Assembly: GCF_014656395.1 (NCBI RefSeq)
Contig: NZ_BNCI01000001.1
Coordinates: 1,461,893 to 1,525,892 of the forward strand
Source of the DNA: Kordiimonas sediminis
GTDB lineage: Bacteria; Pseudomonadota; Alphaproteobacteria; Sphingomonadales; Kordiimonadaceae
Reading direction: 5' to 3'
DNA length: 64,000 nt
Shown: in pieces, positions 47,989 to 56,611 of the stretch
Numbering within the stretch: position 1 is the stretch's first letter
How the letters are laid out: each line of letters begins with the position of its first letter
Translations under genes and position numbers: made by a program
Notes under the pieces: generated by a model
The model's input: the letters and a program-made list of their open reading frames with translations, nothing else
Told to the model about the DNA's origin: nothing
Databases searched by the model: none

Positions 47989-48747
47989 TTGATCAAAATA
48001 TGCTGCCAGAGACTAAAGTTCGGCTTCTGTCATATTTTACTGGTCCTGCTTTTCACTTCATTTGAGTCTACTTCGCTGTTTGCAGAAGATAAGATTCGTG
48101 TTGGGGAGAGTTATTCAAATCTATACAGCCATGTTTGGACGCGCGTGCTGGATGAGGCAGAGATCAATGCAGAATTCGTCCTTCCGCCCCATACGCGTAA
48201 ACGTCGTATGTTTGTTGCTGGCGACCTGATCCTTGATTGTTGTTCTGCGCCGGTTTGGCGTATCGAGCCGGAAGAGGTGGAAACTCAATTACATACTATT
48301 CCGCTGCTTAATCTTCAGGAAGTCTATGTTTTTCGTAAAGGTGGCGTGCGTCCGATAACGATGAAATCATTTGAATTGCTGCGTATAGCGATCGTGCGTG
48401 GTTTTTCTTACGAGCAGGACGAGGTTTTTACCAACGTAATTCAGGGTGGCACCAAGCGGGATGCACTTGAACTGGTAGCAGCCGGACGCGCTGATTTTAC
48501 CATTATGGATGAACGGGAATTTAAAGCCTATATGGACGTGTCTCCCTTACCTCTTGAAATAGGTGGTGTGCATTCATCCTTACCTTTGACTGCACGGGTA
48601 CACAAATCACGACCAGATCTGTTGCCCCGGCTGAACGCGGCGATCAAGCGATTGCAAGACAGAGGGGAAATTGCTGCAATCGTCGCAGATATTGAGAAGA
48701 AGGCGGCTGCGGTTGCCGCCGAGCGCATTGATGGGGCGAGCCCCTAG
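47989..48747 (+). CDS. Solute-binding-like periplasmic protein (SBP_bac_3 type)
   Basis: This 252-residue protein has a signal peptide (FGFCHILLVLLFTSFESTSLFA) and then a fold reminiscent of amino-acid-binding proteins: DKIRVGESYSNLYSHVWTRVLDEAEINAEFVLPP, KRRMFVAGDLILDCCSAPVWR, a hinge region and VAAGRADFTIMDEREFKAYM. No permease or ATPase gene is next to it, so it may be an orphan sensor or binding protein. Initiation is at TTG 47989 with AAGGAT upstream. It is convergent with, and overlaps by four bases, the NtrY-like kinase gene. Family assignment is moderate. Confidence 0.7.
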   Translation: MIKICCQRLKFGFCHILLVLLFTSFESTSLFAEDKIRVGESYSNLYSHVWTRVLDEAEINAEFVLPPHTRKRRMFVAGDLILDCCSAPVWRIEPEEVETQLHTIPLLNLQEVYVFRKGGVRPITMKSFELLRIAIVRGFSYEQDEVFTNVIQGGTKRDALELVAAGRADFTIMDEREFKAYMDVSPLPLEIGGVHSSLPLTARVHKSRPDLLPRLNAAIKRLQDRGEIAAIVADIEKKAAAVAAERIDGASP

Positions 48748-50096
48748 AATGTCAGGGTGAATTTAGCCCCGCCTTTCTCTGCTGTGGTGACTGTGACAGT
48801 TCCGCCGTGGGAAATCATGACCTGCCTTGTTAACGCTAGCCCGACACCCGACCCGTCTCGTTTCGTCGTGAAAAATGGGACGAATATTTTTCTGGCCAGA
48901 TCAGCAGGAATGCCAGGGCCATTATCGGATATTTCAATACAGACATGACCCCGCTTGTTCAGGCGCCCACCAAGGGTAACAATTGCACCTTCTCGACCGG
49001 TTAAGGCTTGTTCAGCATTTTGAAGGATATTGATCAATACCTGTTCCAGCATGTTCCGGTCGGCAATGATATCCAGTTCTGATGGTGCAATCTGTATAGA
49101 AAGGGCGATACCTTTTTGCTCCCAGTCACGGGTGACCAGGTTTGCAACATGCCCAAACAGGTCAGACAAAAGAATGGCGCTTTTCTCGGGGGCAGGCAGA
49201 CGTGTCAGACGGCGATAGCTTTGAACAAAGTTCATCAGCGCGTCTGATCTGCGTGCAACGGTTTTAACCGCATCATGAACATCGTCCAGGTCTTCCACCA
49301 GATCAGGGTGGTTGGTGATTTTAGCGCGGACATCATCCACCAGGTCGGCGGATGTCTTGGCAAGCGAAGCCACCGGGGTAATACTATTCATGATCTCGTG
49401 GGTCAGAACGCGCACCAGATCCTGCCATGCCTGCAACTGGGCTACATCCAGTTCACTTCGGATATCCAGCAAGCTTATAAGCCGCTCGGCATGGCCACCA
49501 ATGATGATCTGTGTGGCTGAAATGGTCAGGTTCTGTGCCATGCCATCAACTTCAAAGTCCACGAGCCTGCGTTCGCCGGCCTTGATAACAGTGACATTTT
49601 TTGCAAAGTCTTCGCCGAACTGACCTAGGTCTGGAACTTTGGTGACATGGACGGTTCCAAACAGGCGGCGGGCTGAATTGTTCCATACTGTTATACTACC
49701 GTTTGCATGAAGAGAAATTAGCGGCACGGGCACATGCTCGATCAAGGCTTTCAGGTGGCGCAGTTCTTCTTCATGGCTTGTACGCTCATCTCTGAAACGG
49801 TCCAGAATGGCGGTGAATGTTTCACCAAGGTCATCAAAACCGGCGCCAAGGCTTTTCATGTTAAACCGTTGACCAAAGTCAGCGTACCGTGCCGCATCAA
49901 GAAAGCGGTTCACCTCCGCATTTGTTTTGCTGATGAACCGGTATGTTTCCATCGTCAGGCTGATGACGATGATCAGGACCAGCAGGGTCGCAGCGTGATA
50001 GCCTGGCAGGGAAATCAAAAAAACGAGCGCAGCCAGCCCCGCGATGATGAAAGCCTGACGAATAACCAGCAGAAGGCTAAATCTTTTAAAGCCCAT
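48744..50096 (-). CDS. NtrY-like sensor histidine kinase
   Basis: This 450-residue kinase has two N-terminal transmembrane helices with almost no periplasmic loop (residues 8-50), a HAMP-like segment, a PAS domain (ALIEHVPVPLISLHANGSITVWNNSARRLFG), HisKA with His233 in VRVLTHEIMNSITPVASL, and an HATPase with LINILQNAEQAL, EISDNGPGIP and FFTTKRDGSGVGLALTRQVM. It overlaps the end of the sigma-54 response regulator gene by 11 bases, so the two are coupled. The signal is probably sensed in or at the membrane. The output is described for the regulator. Confidence 0.94.
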   Translation of the reverse strand: MGFKRFSLLLVIRQAFIIAGLAALVFLISLPGYHAATLLVLIIVISLTMETYRFISKTNAEVNRFLDAARYADFGQRFNMKSLGAGFDDLGETFTAILDRFRDERTSHEEELRHLKALIEHVPVPLISLHANGSITVWNNSARRLFGTVHVTKVPDLGQFGEDFAKNVTVIKAGERRLVDFEVDGMAQNLTISATQIIIGGHAERLISLLDIRSELDVAQLQAWQDLVRVLTHEIMNSITPVASLAKTSADLVDDVRAKITNHPDLVEDLDDVHDAVKTVARRSDALMNFVQSYRRLTRLPAPEKSAILLSDLFGHVANLVTRDWEQKGIALSIQIAPSELDIIADRNMLEQVLINILQNAEQALTGREGAIVTLGGRLNKRGHVCIEISDNGPGIPADLARKIFVPFFTTKRDGSGVGLALTRQVMISHGGTVTVTTAEKGGAKFTLTF

Positions 50097-51507
50097 GTTT
50101 TTCCATCCTTCTATATAAGGCGGCGCGTGTCAGCCCCAGTTCTTTTGCCGCATGGGATATATTAAAGCGATTTTTTTTCAGTGCCTGTTCGATGGCTCTG
50201 CGTTCCAGTCTTTCCAGGTTCAGATCATTTGTATCTATGCTTTCAGTCTCGGCCGGGGCAGAGGGCGCAGATAGCCCAACCACAGTACCTGGCTGGTTGG
50301 GCTGTGCTTCAAGGACAAAGTCTTGCGGTTCAAAGCTGTCTGTTTCCGACAGGATAACTGCCCGTTCCAGCGCATGGCGCAGGGCGCGAATATTGCCCGG
50401 CCAGCCATAGGACTTTAGCGCGTCCATTGCCTGTGCGGAGAATGGTTTCACGTCTTTGCCGTACTTGCGACAGTAGAATGCTGCATAATGCTTGGCTAGC
50501 GCCGGGATGTCGGCTGCACGGTCACGCAGGGGCGGCAGTTTGACTTCAACAGTATTTAGCCTGAACAACAAATCCTGCCTGAAGGTGCCTTCATCCAATA
50601 ATTTCTCTTTCGGTAGGTTGGTTGCAGCAATTACCCGGATGTCCAGGGGTATTTTCTTGTGAGACCCAACGGGAGAGACTTCCCGCTGTTCCAGTACTGT
50701 CAGTAGTTTTGCCTGCAGGTGAAGGGGCAAATTGCCAATTTCATCAAGAAAAAGGGTGCCACCATTCGCAGCTTCCAGCTTCCCGACACGGTCTTCGTGC
50801 GCATCGGTGAAGGAACCTTTCTTGTGGCCAAACAGTTCACTTTCAAACAGGTTCTCTGTCACTGCCCCAAGGTCGACGGTCATCATAACATTGTTTGACC
50901 GTTTTGACTGGGCATGCAGTTCCCGTGCGATCAATTCTTTACCGGTTCCGTTCTCGCCCAGGATCAGGACATTGGCATCGGTGGGCGCCGCCCTCTTGAC
51001 GACAGACATGACGTCTTTCATGGCTTTTGACGATCCAATGATCGGTTGGCTGGCCTTGGTCGCAGCCTCAGCCAGCACACGATTGGTCTTCTTGAGGGTT
51101 TCTGCTTCTGACCGTGATTGGCGTAATTTGACAACAGTAGAAAGGGTCGCAACCAGCTTTTCGTTTTGCCAGGGTTTGGCGACAAAGTCGGTTGCCCCTT
51201 TTTTCATAGCCTCTACCGCAACACCGACGCCGCCATGGGCGGTGATCATCACCACGATGGCATTGGGGTCGAGTTCCAGAATACGTCCAAGCCAGAAGAA
51301 ACCCTGCTGGCCAGAGGATTCGCCAGGGCCAAAGTTCATATCCAGCAAAATGGCATCAAAGGTTTGTTCCGCCATCAGATCCGGGATTAATTCCGGTTTG
51401 TTGCAGGTGATGACGTGGCCATAGTGCCTTTTCAGCAAAAGTTTGCCGGCGGTTAAGATGTCTTCATCGTCATCAACAATCAGAATTTTCCCTTTGGGTT
51501 CCGACAT
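50086..51507 (-). CDS. Sigma-54-dependent response regulator (NtrC family)
   Basis: This 473-residue protein has a receiver domain with acceptor Asp56 (DAILLDMNFGP), an AAA+ domain (Walker A LGENGTGKELIAREL, Walker B GGTLFLDEIGNLPL, the arginine finger region DLLFRLNTVEVKLPPLRDR) and a C-terminal Fis-type HTH (AIEQALKKNRFNISHAAKELGLTRAALYRRM). The sigma-54 contact loop, normally GAFTGA, reads GSFTDA here (GHKKGSFTDAHEDRVG). The ATG at 51507 has AAGGA upstream. A GTG nine bases earlier is too close to that site. It is divergent from the HlyD-ABC-FtsX genes, with a sigma-54 promoter between. Confidence 0.95.
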   Translation of the reverse strand: MSEPKGKILIVDDDEDILTAGKLLLKRHYGHVITCNKPELIPDLMAEQTFDAILLDMNFGPGESSGQQGFFWLGRILELDPNAIVVMITAHGGVGVAVEAMKKGATDFVAKPWQNEKLVATLSTVVKLRQSRSEAETLKKTNRVLAEAATKASQPIIGSSKAMKDVMSVVKRAAPTDANVLILGENGTGKELIARELHAQSKRSNNVMMTVDLGAVTENLFESELFGHKKGSFTDAHEDRVGKLEAANGGTLFLDEIGNLPLHLQAKLLTVLEQREVSPVGSHKKIPLDIRVIAATNLPKEKLLDEGTFRQDLLFRLNTVEVKLPPLRDRAADIPALAKHYAAFYCRKYGKDVKPFSAQAMDALKSYGWPGNIRALRHALERAVILSETDSFEPQDFVLEAQPNQPGTVVGLSAPSAPAETESIDTNDLNLERLERRAIEQALKKNRFNISHAAKELGLTRAALYRRMEKHGL

Positions 51508-51550
51508 AACTGGCACTTTCCTTTATATGCTGCGCTTGATGTTTTTAAAA

Positions 51551-51613
51551 CTGTTCAGAAGCGTACAGCGCGTGTTCGATATCGTACAGAAAAAACTGTT
51601 CAAAAATGAACAC
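51551..51613 (+). promoter_or_regulatory. Three tandem dyads, probable activator (enhancer) sites
   Basis: Three 18-bp sites share the pattern STGTTC-N6-GWACAS: CTGTTC...GTACAG (51551-51568), GTGTTC...GTACAG (51572-51589) and CTGTTC...GAACAC (51596-51613). Their centres are 21 and 24 bases apart, close to two helical turns, so an oligomer could bind one face. They sit about 40-100 bases upstream of the -24 element, the usual place for NtrC-type enhancers, and also upstream of the regulator gene, allowing autoregulation. Binding by the adjacent regulator is inference. Confidence 0.7.
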
Positions 51614-51650
51614 TTTATAATTTTTCTATATATTACAGCGCTTTATTAAA

Positions 51651-51666
51651 TGGCATGAAGCTTGCT
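51651..51666 (+). promoter_or_regulatory. Sigma-54 (-24/-12) promoter for the HlyD-ABC-FtsX operon
   Basis: TGGCATG-AAGC-TTGCT matches the consensus TGGCACG-N4-TTGCW in spacing and in all but one base (C to T). The invariant GG and GC are 10 bases apart. It points toward the adaptor gene starting at 51752, with transcription expected near 51676. Confidence 0.75.
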
Positions 51667-51751
51667 GTAATAGGGGTAGGTTGAAGCAAGCGAGATAAAA
51701 AGAGCCAGCAAGGCCATACTCAACCACACGATAGCAACGGTAGACAATAAA

Positions 51752-53167
51752 ATGGGTACAGTAACAAAAATGACAGATACAGCAGCGGGTAAAGATAATA
51801 AGCCCAAAAAAACCATTGTTATGCCAGGGAGCAAGACAAAAAGTGGCGGTAAAGAGCCCAAGTCACCACAAGCGAGTAATCAGTCGAATACCAGAACCCC
51901 TGGGGGGGCGGTAACTGGTGCAGGGATGGACCGAAAAATTGAGGTCAAAAAAAATCCGCTTAAAACTTATGGGGTGCCTGCGGCTGCGGTCGTGGCACTT
52001 CTATTCGTTGGATACATGTTCTTGGGTGGTCCGGGTGGCCGTTCCCTGAAGGTAACCAGCGACCGTATTAGTATTTCAGAAGTAACTAGCGGCGTCTTTG
52101 AGGACTTTATCCCGGTGCGAGGACGGGTGGAGCCATTGAAGACGGTTTATCTTGATGCGGTTCAGGGAGGCCGTGTTGAGGAAATTCTGGTTGAAGATGG
52201 TACTATGCTTCGTGCCGGGCAGCCACTTGTGCGCCTGTCCAATTCCGATTTGCAGCTTAATGTTATGGGGAATGAAAGCCGGGTCATGGAGCAGTTAAAT
52301 CAGATGCGTGATCAGGAACTGCGGCTTGAACAGAACCGTTTGGGCCATAAGCGCAATCTGATTGAACTGAACTACCGGATTGGCGTTCTAGAGCGCGATA
52401 TCCGACGCCAGGAAGAGCTGGTTGCGCAGGGTTTTACCGCCGCTCGTGATTTCGATGAAAAGAAGCAGGAGCTGGAATATCTGCGACAGCGCCGCGATAT
52501 TACCATGGAAAGCCAGGAGTCTGACGAACGGATGATGGTTAGCCAGCTTGCCTTCTTCCGGGATAAGTCGGAGCAGCTTGAAGATAACCTGAATTTCGCA
52601 CGAAAAAGTCTGGATGATCTGAATGTGAAGGCGCCTACGTCTGGCAAGCTTTCTGGATTTGATCTGGAAATTGGTCAAAGCATCAGCCGCGGCGAACGGA
52701 TTGGTCAGATTGATGACCCTGACCGCTTTAAACTTACGGCCCTGATTGATGAATTTTATCTGGGGCGCGTTGGTATCGGGCAGGTGGCTGTGTATGAAGG
52801 ATACGAGCTGGCTATTTCCAAGATTTATCCTGACGTTGAAAACGGCCAGTTTGAAGTGGATATGCAGTTTGCTGAGGGCACAATGCCAACGGACATTCGC
52901 CGCGGTCAGACAATTCAGACAAAACTAACACTGGGAGATAGCTCGGAAGCCGTGCTGATCCCGAACGGTGCCTTTTTCCAGGATACTGGTGGAAACTGGA
53001 TTTTTGTTGTGACAGCTGATGGCACCGAGGCCGTTAAACGTAATGTGCGCATGGGCCGCCGGAATACCCGCTATATTGAAGTACTTGAAGGGTTAGAGGT
53101 TGGTGAGCGCGTAGTGACATCACCGTACACCAGTTTCAGGGATATGGACCGCCTGAAGCTGAATTAA
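51752..53167 (+). CDS. HlyD/RND-type periplasmic adaptor protein
   Basis: This 471-residue membrane-fusion protein has a low-complexity cytoplasmic head (residues 1-58, Lys/Thr/Ser-rich), a single transmembrane helix at 74-92, a beta-barrel/lipoyl region (LKTVYLDAVQGGRVEEILVEDGTMLRAGQPLVRLSNSDL) and a long coiled-coil hairpin (about residues 165-290). LNVKAPTSGKLSGFDLEIGQSISRGERIGQI closes the lipoyl domain. It bridges the inner-membrane ABC transporter to an outer-membrane duct. Many relatives begin at MDRKIE, which here is an ATG at 51926, so that is an alternative start. No strong ribosome site supports either. It is the first gene of the sigma-54 operon. Confidence 0.9.
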   Translation: MGTVTKMTDTAAGKDNKPKKTIVMPGSKTKSGGKEPKSPQASNQSNTRTPGGAVTGAGMDRKIEVKKNPLKTYGVPAAAVVALLFVGYMFLGGPGGRSLKVTSDRISISEVTSGVFEDFIPVRGRVEPLKTVYLDAVQGGRVEEILVEDGTMLRAGQPLVRLSNSDLQLNVMGNESRVMEQLNQMRDQELRLEQNRLGHKRNLIELNYRIGVLERDIRRQEELVAQGFTAARDFDEKKQELEYLRQRRDITMESQESDERMMVSQLAFFRDKSEQLEDNLNFARKSLDDLNVKAPTSGKLSGFDLEIGQSISRGERIGQIDDPDRFKLTALIDEFYLGRVGIGQVAVYEGYELAISKIYPDVENGQFEVDMQFAEGTMPTDIRRGQTIQTKLTLGDSSEAVLIPNGAFFQDTGGNWIFVVTADGTEAVKRNVRMGRRNTRYIEVLEGLEVGERVVTSPYTSFRDMDRLKLN

Positions 53168-53223
53168 TAATAATTCAGGTCCGAGTTAACGACAGCGGCA
53201 TCGGGATGATTGGGGGCAAACCC

Positions 53224-53231
53224 GCCCGGGC
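53224..53231 (+). repeat. GCCCGGGC palindrome in adaptor-ATPase gap
   Basis: An 8-bp perfect palindrome in the 91-base gap between the adaptor and the ATPase gene. It is much weaker than the hairpins in the later gaps. Confidence 0.3.
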
Positions 53232-53258
53232 TCAGATAAGCGAGAAAAGGAAACAAAC

Positions 53259-53942
53259 ATGTTGAAACTACATAATTTGTCCAAAGTATACCGTTCTGAT
53301 GAGGTTGAAACGGTCGCCTTGAACAGTATTAATATTGAGATTGAGCAAGGGGAATTTGTTGCAATCATGGGGCCGTCAGGGTGCGGTAAATCTACCCTTC
53401 TGAATATCGTCGGGATGCTTGATAGCCCATCAAGCGGTGAATATATTTTCATGGACGAGGATGTAGCTGGATACTCAGAAGCCCAGCTTAGCGAAATCCG
53501 TAAACACAATATCGGCTTCATTTTCCAGAGCTTTAACCTGATTGATGAATTGACAGTCGAAGAGAATATCGAGCTGGCCCTTCTATACCACAATATCCCT
53601 GCCTCAGAGCGCAAGGCACGGGTAGCAAAGGTGATGGACAAGGTCGGTATCGCACACCGGGCAAGTCATATGCCTAGCCAGCTTTCCGGTGGTCAGCAGC
53701 AGCGTGTCGCAGTGGCGCGGGCGGTGGTCGGCGACCAGGCAATGATCCTGGCGGATGAGCCAACAGGTAACCTTGATAGTGCGCACGGGCAGGAAGTGAT
53801 GGAAATGCTTCAGAGCCTGAACGAGGAGGGCACAACTATTGTGATGGTTACCCATTCACCAGCACATGCTGATTATGCACGCCGCACCATCAATCTGTTC
53901 GATGGTCACGTGGTGACAGAAAACCTCCGTGCTGCGGAGTAA
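53259..53942 (+). CDS. ABC transporter ATP-binding protein (LolD/MacB/FtsE type)
   Basis: This 227-residue ATPase has Walker A GPSGCGKSTLLNIVG, the Q-loop IGFIFQSFNLIDELTVEENIELALLYHNI, the ABC signature LSGGQQQRVAVARAV, Walker B MILADEPTGNLD and the H-loop VMVTHSPAHA. The SFNLIDELT region and length are those of ATPases that drive MacB, LolCDE and FtsEX permeases. It is the only ATPase in the cluster and so probably serves all four permeases. AAAGGAAA precedes the ATG. Confidence 0.95.
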   Translation: MLKLHNLSKVYRSDEVETVALNSINIEIEQGEFVAIMGPSGCGKSTLLNIVGMLDSPSSGEYIFMDEDVAGYSEAQLSEIRKHNIGFIFQSFNLIDELTVEENIELALLYHNIPASERKARVAKVMDKVGIAHRASHMPSQLSGGQQQRVAVARAVVGDQAMILADEPTGNLDSAHGQEVMEMLQSLNEEGTTIVMVTHSPAHADYARRTINLFDGHVVTENLRAAE

Positions 53943-53952
53943 TTGCTGCTGA

Positions 53953-53999
53953 CAAAGCGACTTTGCGGTGAGGGCACCCATAAAAAAATAATCGCCCTC
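53953..53999 (+). repeat. Stem-loops between ATPase and permease 1
   Basis: CAAAG-CGA-CTTTG (53953-53965) and GAGGGC/GCCCTC (53970-53975 with 53994-53999, A-rich 18-base loop). No T-run follows, so full termination is unlikely. Confidence 0.5.
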
Positions 54000-54028
54000 C
54001 CGCACTACAACAAATGGCGAGGATTATC

Positions 54029-56515
54029 ATGTTTCAGAACTATGTGAATATTGCATTCCGGAATCTGTTCAAGCACAAATTGTACAGCCTGATTAACATA
54101 CTGGGTCTTGGTGTGGGACTGGCTGCCTGTATCCTGATCACGATGTTTGTTCGGGATGAGTTGAATTACGATACATTCTGGTCAAATGCTGACAGTATCC
54201 AGCGCATGCATACAACGTTCAATGTACCGGGTCGGGAGCCATTTGTAACCGTTGTGGCAATGGGGCCTGCCAAAGAGGCAATCACCACATATTTTGATGA
54301 AGAAATCGAATATTCAACCCGTTTTAACGGGCTGCGCCCCATTGTGAAAATTGGTGACAAGTCGTTTGACGAAAATGTCCACTGGACAGATCCAGAGACG
54401 GCTGAAATTTTTGATTTTGACATGATAAGCGGTGATATGCGCGAGACACTGCGCGATACCTCGTCCATCGCCATTAACGAAACTATGGCTAAAAAATACT
54501 TTGGCGACCAGGACCCGATGGGCAAAGTGATGACCCTGACGGTATATGGCCTGCAGCGGGACTATCGGGTTACAGCAGTCTTCAGGGACCTTCCCCATAA
54601 TACGGTTCTGGACTTTCAGGCGCTGGTGAAAATTGTCGAAAGTGATTTTGAGGAAAACTTTTCGTTTCTCTTTAGCCAGTGGTTTTCAGTCAATAACAAC
54701 CTCTTCTTTAAATTGCGGGACGGTGTGAACCCGGAGCGTGTCACTGCGCGCTGGGATGAGTTCGCAGATAACGGTGTGGCACTACCGCTCCAAAGCCTTA
54801 GAGAGGGGACGAAGCCATCAGACTTTATCAAGTTTTCCAGCATGCCGATCAAAGATATTCAGTTGAACGCCGTTGGTGGCGGTGAGATGAAGCCAACAGG
54901 CAGTATGATGAATGTAATCATCTTCTCTTCCATTGCTGCCTTGATCCTTGTGATCGCCTCTATCAACTTTATGAATTTGGCAACGGCAAAATCGACCCAG
55001 CGTGCGCGCGAAGTCGCCCTGCGAAAGGTGCTGGGTGCCAGCAGAGTACAGTTGTTGTTCCAGTTCCTTGGTGAAAGTATCCTTCTGGCGCTGTGTGGTC
55101 TTGTGCTTGGCTTGGTACTGGTAGAGCTTACCTCGCCTTTGTATTCTGACTTTATCGGCAAGGATCTGGTTTTCAGCTATGTTGACCCTTTCAACCTGTC
55201 TATAATTGTTGGTCTTGTCCTGACGGTTGGTATTGTCGGCGGGATATACCCGGCTGCGGTAATCTCCGGCTTCCGTCCTGCACAAGTGTTAAAGGCCAAT
55301 AAATCTGCAGAAACATCGGGGTCAGCTGCGCTTCGCAGTGGGTTGGTTATTTTCCAGTTTGCCATTTCTATCGCCCTGATCATTGCGGCCGCAGCCGTTT
55401 ATGGCCAGCAGAAATATGCGACAAATATTGATCCCGGGTTTAATCGGGAAAATCTGATTGCGATCCCCGGCGTTAGCCGTCGTGGAATGGTGGAGAACCA
55501 GCAGGCCTTCAAGGAAGAGGTGCTGCGTTTGCCGGGTGTTGTCTCTGCTGCGTACAGCTTTGACCGGCCGTCTACAGGGAACGAAAGCAATGTTTCAGTG
55601 ACGATCCCGGGCGCAGAAACAGACCAGAGCATTCTGATAGGACGGCAGGATATCGATTTTGATTTCGTTAGCACGTATCAGATTAAATTGCTTGCAGGTC
55701 GTCTGTACGACCGAAATGTCGCCCGCGATTCCTGGCCGTCAACAGAAGGCGTGGAAGCAGGACAGATATTGGAAGCCAATATTCTGGTCAATAAAACGGC
55801 CCTTGCAAAACTGGGTTTTGGTACACCAGAGGAAGCAATCGGCCGCGTTATTCGGATTGGACGCGGAGAGCAACGTCAACAGGACATGACAATCATCGGC
55901 GTTCTGGACGATACCAAGTTTCAGTCGGTACGTCGTCAGATGCGCCCGGAACTTTATCCGCTAAGTGACAGCAGCTATCTGAATCTGACAGTGCGCTACA
56001 GCGGTGACGGTGCAGCGATGGCTGATCAAATACGGGCAATATGGGAGCGCATTGCGCCGGATGTGCCGTTTAACTTTGAATTTGTGACGGAGTCTGTCCT
56101 GCAGGAATTCACAGAGGAAGAGCGGACAGCAACCTTGCTGGCGGTTTTCTCAGGCCTGGCGGTTCTGGTGGCATGCCTTGGCCTTTACGGACTGGCAAGC
56201 TTTACAGCAGAGCGCCGAACCAAGGAAATTGGCGTGCGAAAGGTCATGGGGGCGACTGTTCTGGATATTGTGCGTCTTCTGTTGTGGCAGTTCTCGCGTC
56301 CGGTGTTGATTGCCAATCTTATTGCATGGCCGGTGGCACTTTGGGGTCTATCCAGCTGGCTGGAAGAGTTTCCATACCGGATGGACTTTTGGATGTTGCT
56401 GCCAATGTGTGCAGGCGCTGGGGCTATTGCTCTGATTATTGCCTGGGGCACTGTTGGCGGTAATGCGGCCAAGGTGGCACGGCGAAACCCAATCACAGCC
56501 CTGCGCTACGAATAA
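54029..56515 (+). CDS. FtsX/MacB-type ABC permease 1
   Basis: This 828-residue inner-membrane protein has a duplicated layout. TM helix (20-42) - MacB periplasmic core domain - three-helix FtsX domain with REVALRKVLGASRVQLLFQFLGES - TM helix (IFQFAISIALIIAAAAVYG) - second periplasmic domain - second FtsX domain with KEIGVRKVMGATVLDIVRLLLWQFS - C-terminal NPITALRYE. The total is eight helices, like a fused pair of MacB or LolC/LolE subunits, so one chain may form a full transmembrane unit. It is a mechanotransmission-type transporter. GAGGA precedes the ATG at 54029. Confidence 0.93.
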   Translation: MFQNYVNIAFRNLFKHKLYSLINILGLGVGLAACILITMFVRDELNYDTFWSNADSIQRMHTTFNVPGREPFVTVVAMGPAKEAITTYFDEEIEYSTRFNGLRPIVKIGDKSFDENVHWTDPETAEIFDFDMISGDMRETLRDTSSIAINETMAKKYFGDQDPMGKVMTLTVYGLQRDYRVTAVFRDLPHNTVLDFQALVKIVESDFEENFSFLFSQWFSVNNNLFFKLRDGVNPERVTARWDEFADNGVALPLQSLREGTKPSDFIKFSSMPIKDIQLNAVGGGEMKPTGSMMNVIIFSSIAALILVIASINFMNLATAKSTQRAREVALRKVLGASRVQLLFQFLGESILLALCGLVLGLVLVELTSPLYSDFIGKDLVFSYVDPFNLSIIVGLVLTVGIVGGIYPAAVISGFRPAQVLKANKSAETSGSAALRSGLVIFQFAISIALIIAAAAVYGQQKYATNIDPGFNRENLIAIPGVSRRGMVENQQAFKEEVLRLPGVVSAAYSFDRPSTGNESNVSVTIPGAETDQSILIGRQDIDFDFVSTYQIKLLAGRLYDRNVARDSWPSTEGVEAGQILEANILVNKTALAKLGFGTPEEAIGRVIRIGRGEQRQQDMTIIGVLDDTKFQSVRRQMRPELYPLSDSSYLNLTVRYSGDGAAMADQIRAIWERIAPDVPFNFEFVTESVLQEFTEEERTATLLAVFSGLAVLVACLGLYGLASFTAERRTKEIGVRKVMGATVLDIVRLLLWQFSRPVLIANLIAWPVALWGLSSWLEEFPYRMDFWMLLPMCAGAGAIALIIAWGTVGGNAAKVARRNPITALRYE

Positions 56516-56550
56516 AATGATCCCCGGTAAAGGGGGCTGACAACAAGAAA

Positions 56551-56570
56551 GAAAGGACCATGGTCCTTTC
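56551..56570 (+). repeat. 20-bp perfect palindrome between permeases 1 and 2
   Basis: GAAAGGACCA followed by its exact complement TGGTCCTTTC, with no spacer. As RNA it would form an eight-pair hairpin with loop CATG. It is 36 bases after the permease 1 stop and is not followed by a T-run. It could be an operator or an mRNA stabiliser. Confidence 0.7.
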
Positions 56571-56611
56571 GACATAATAAAGAAAAAATACAAAAAGCGA
56601 GGAAAGAGGAA

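Noticed and set aside
51646-51861. 71-codon hydrophobic minus-strand frame over the start of the HlyD gene
   Set aside because: It looks like a membrane peptide, but it is antisense to the adaptor's N-terminal codons and to the sigma-54 promoter, and has no ribosome site.
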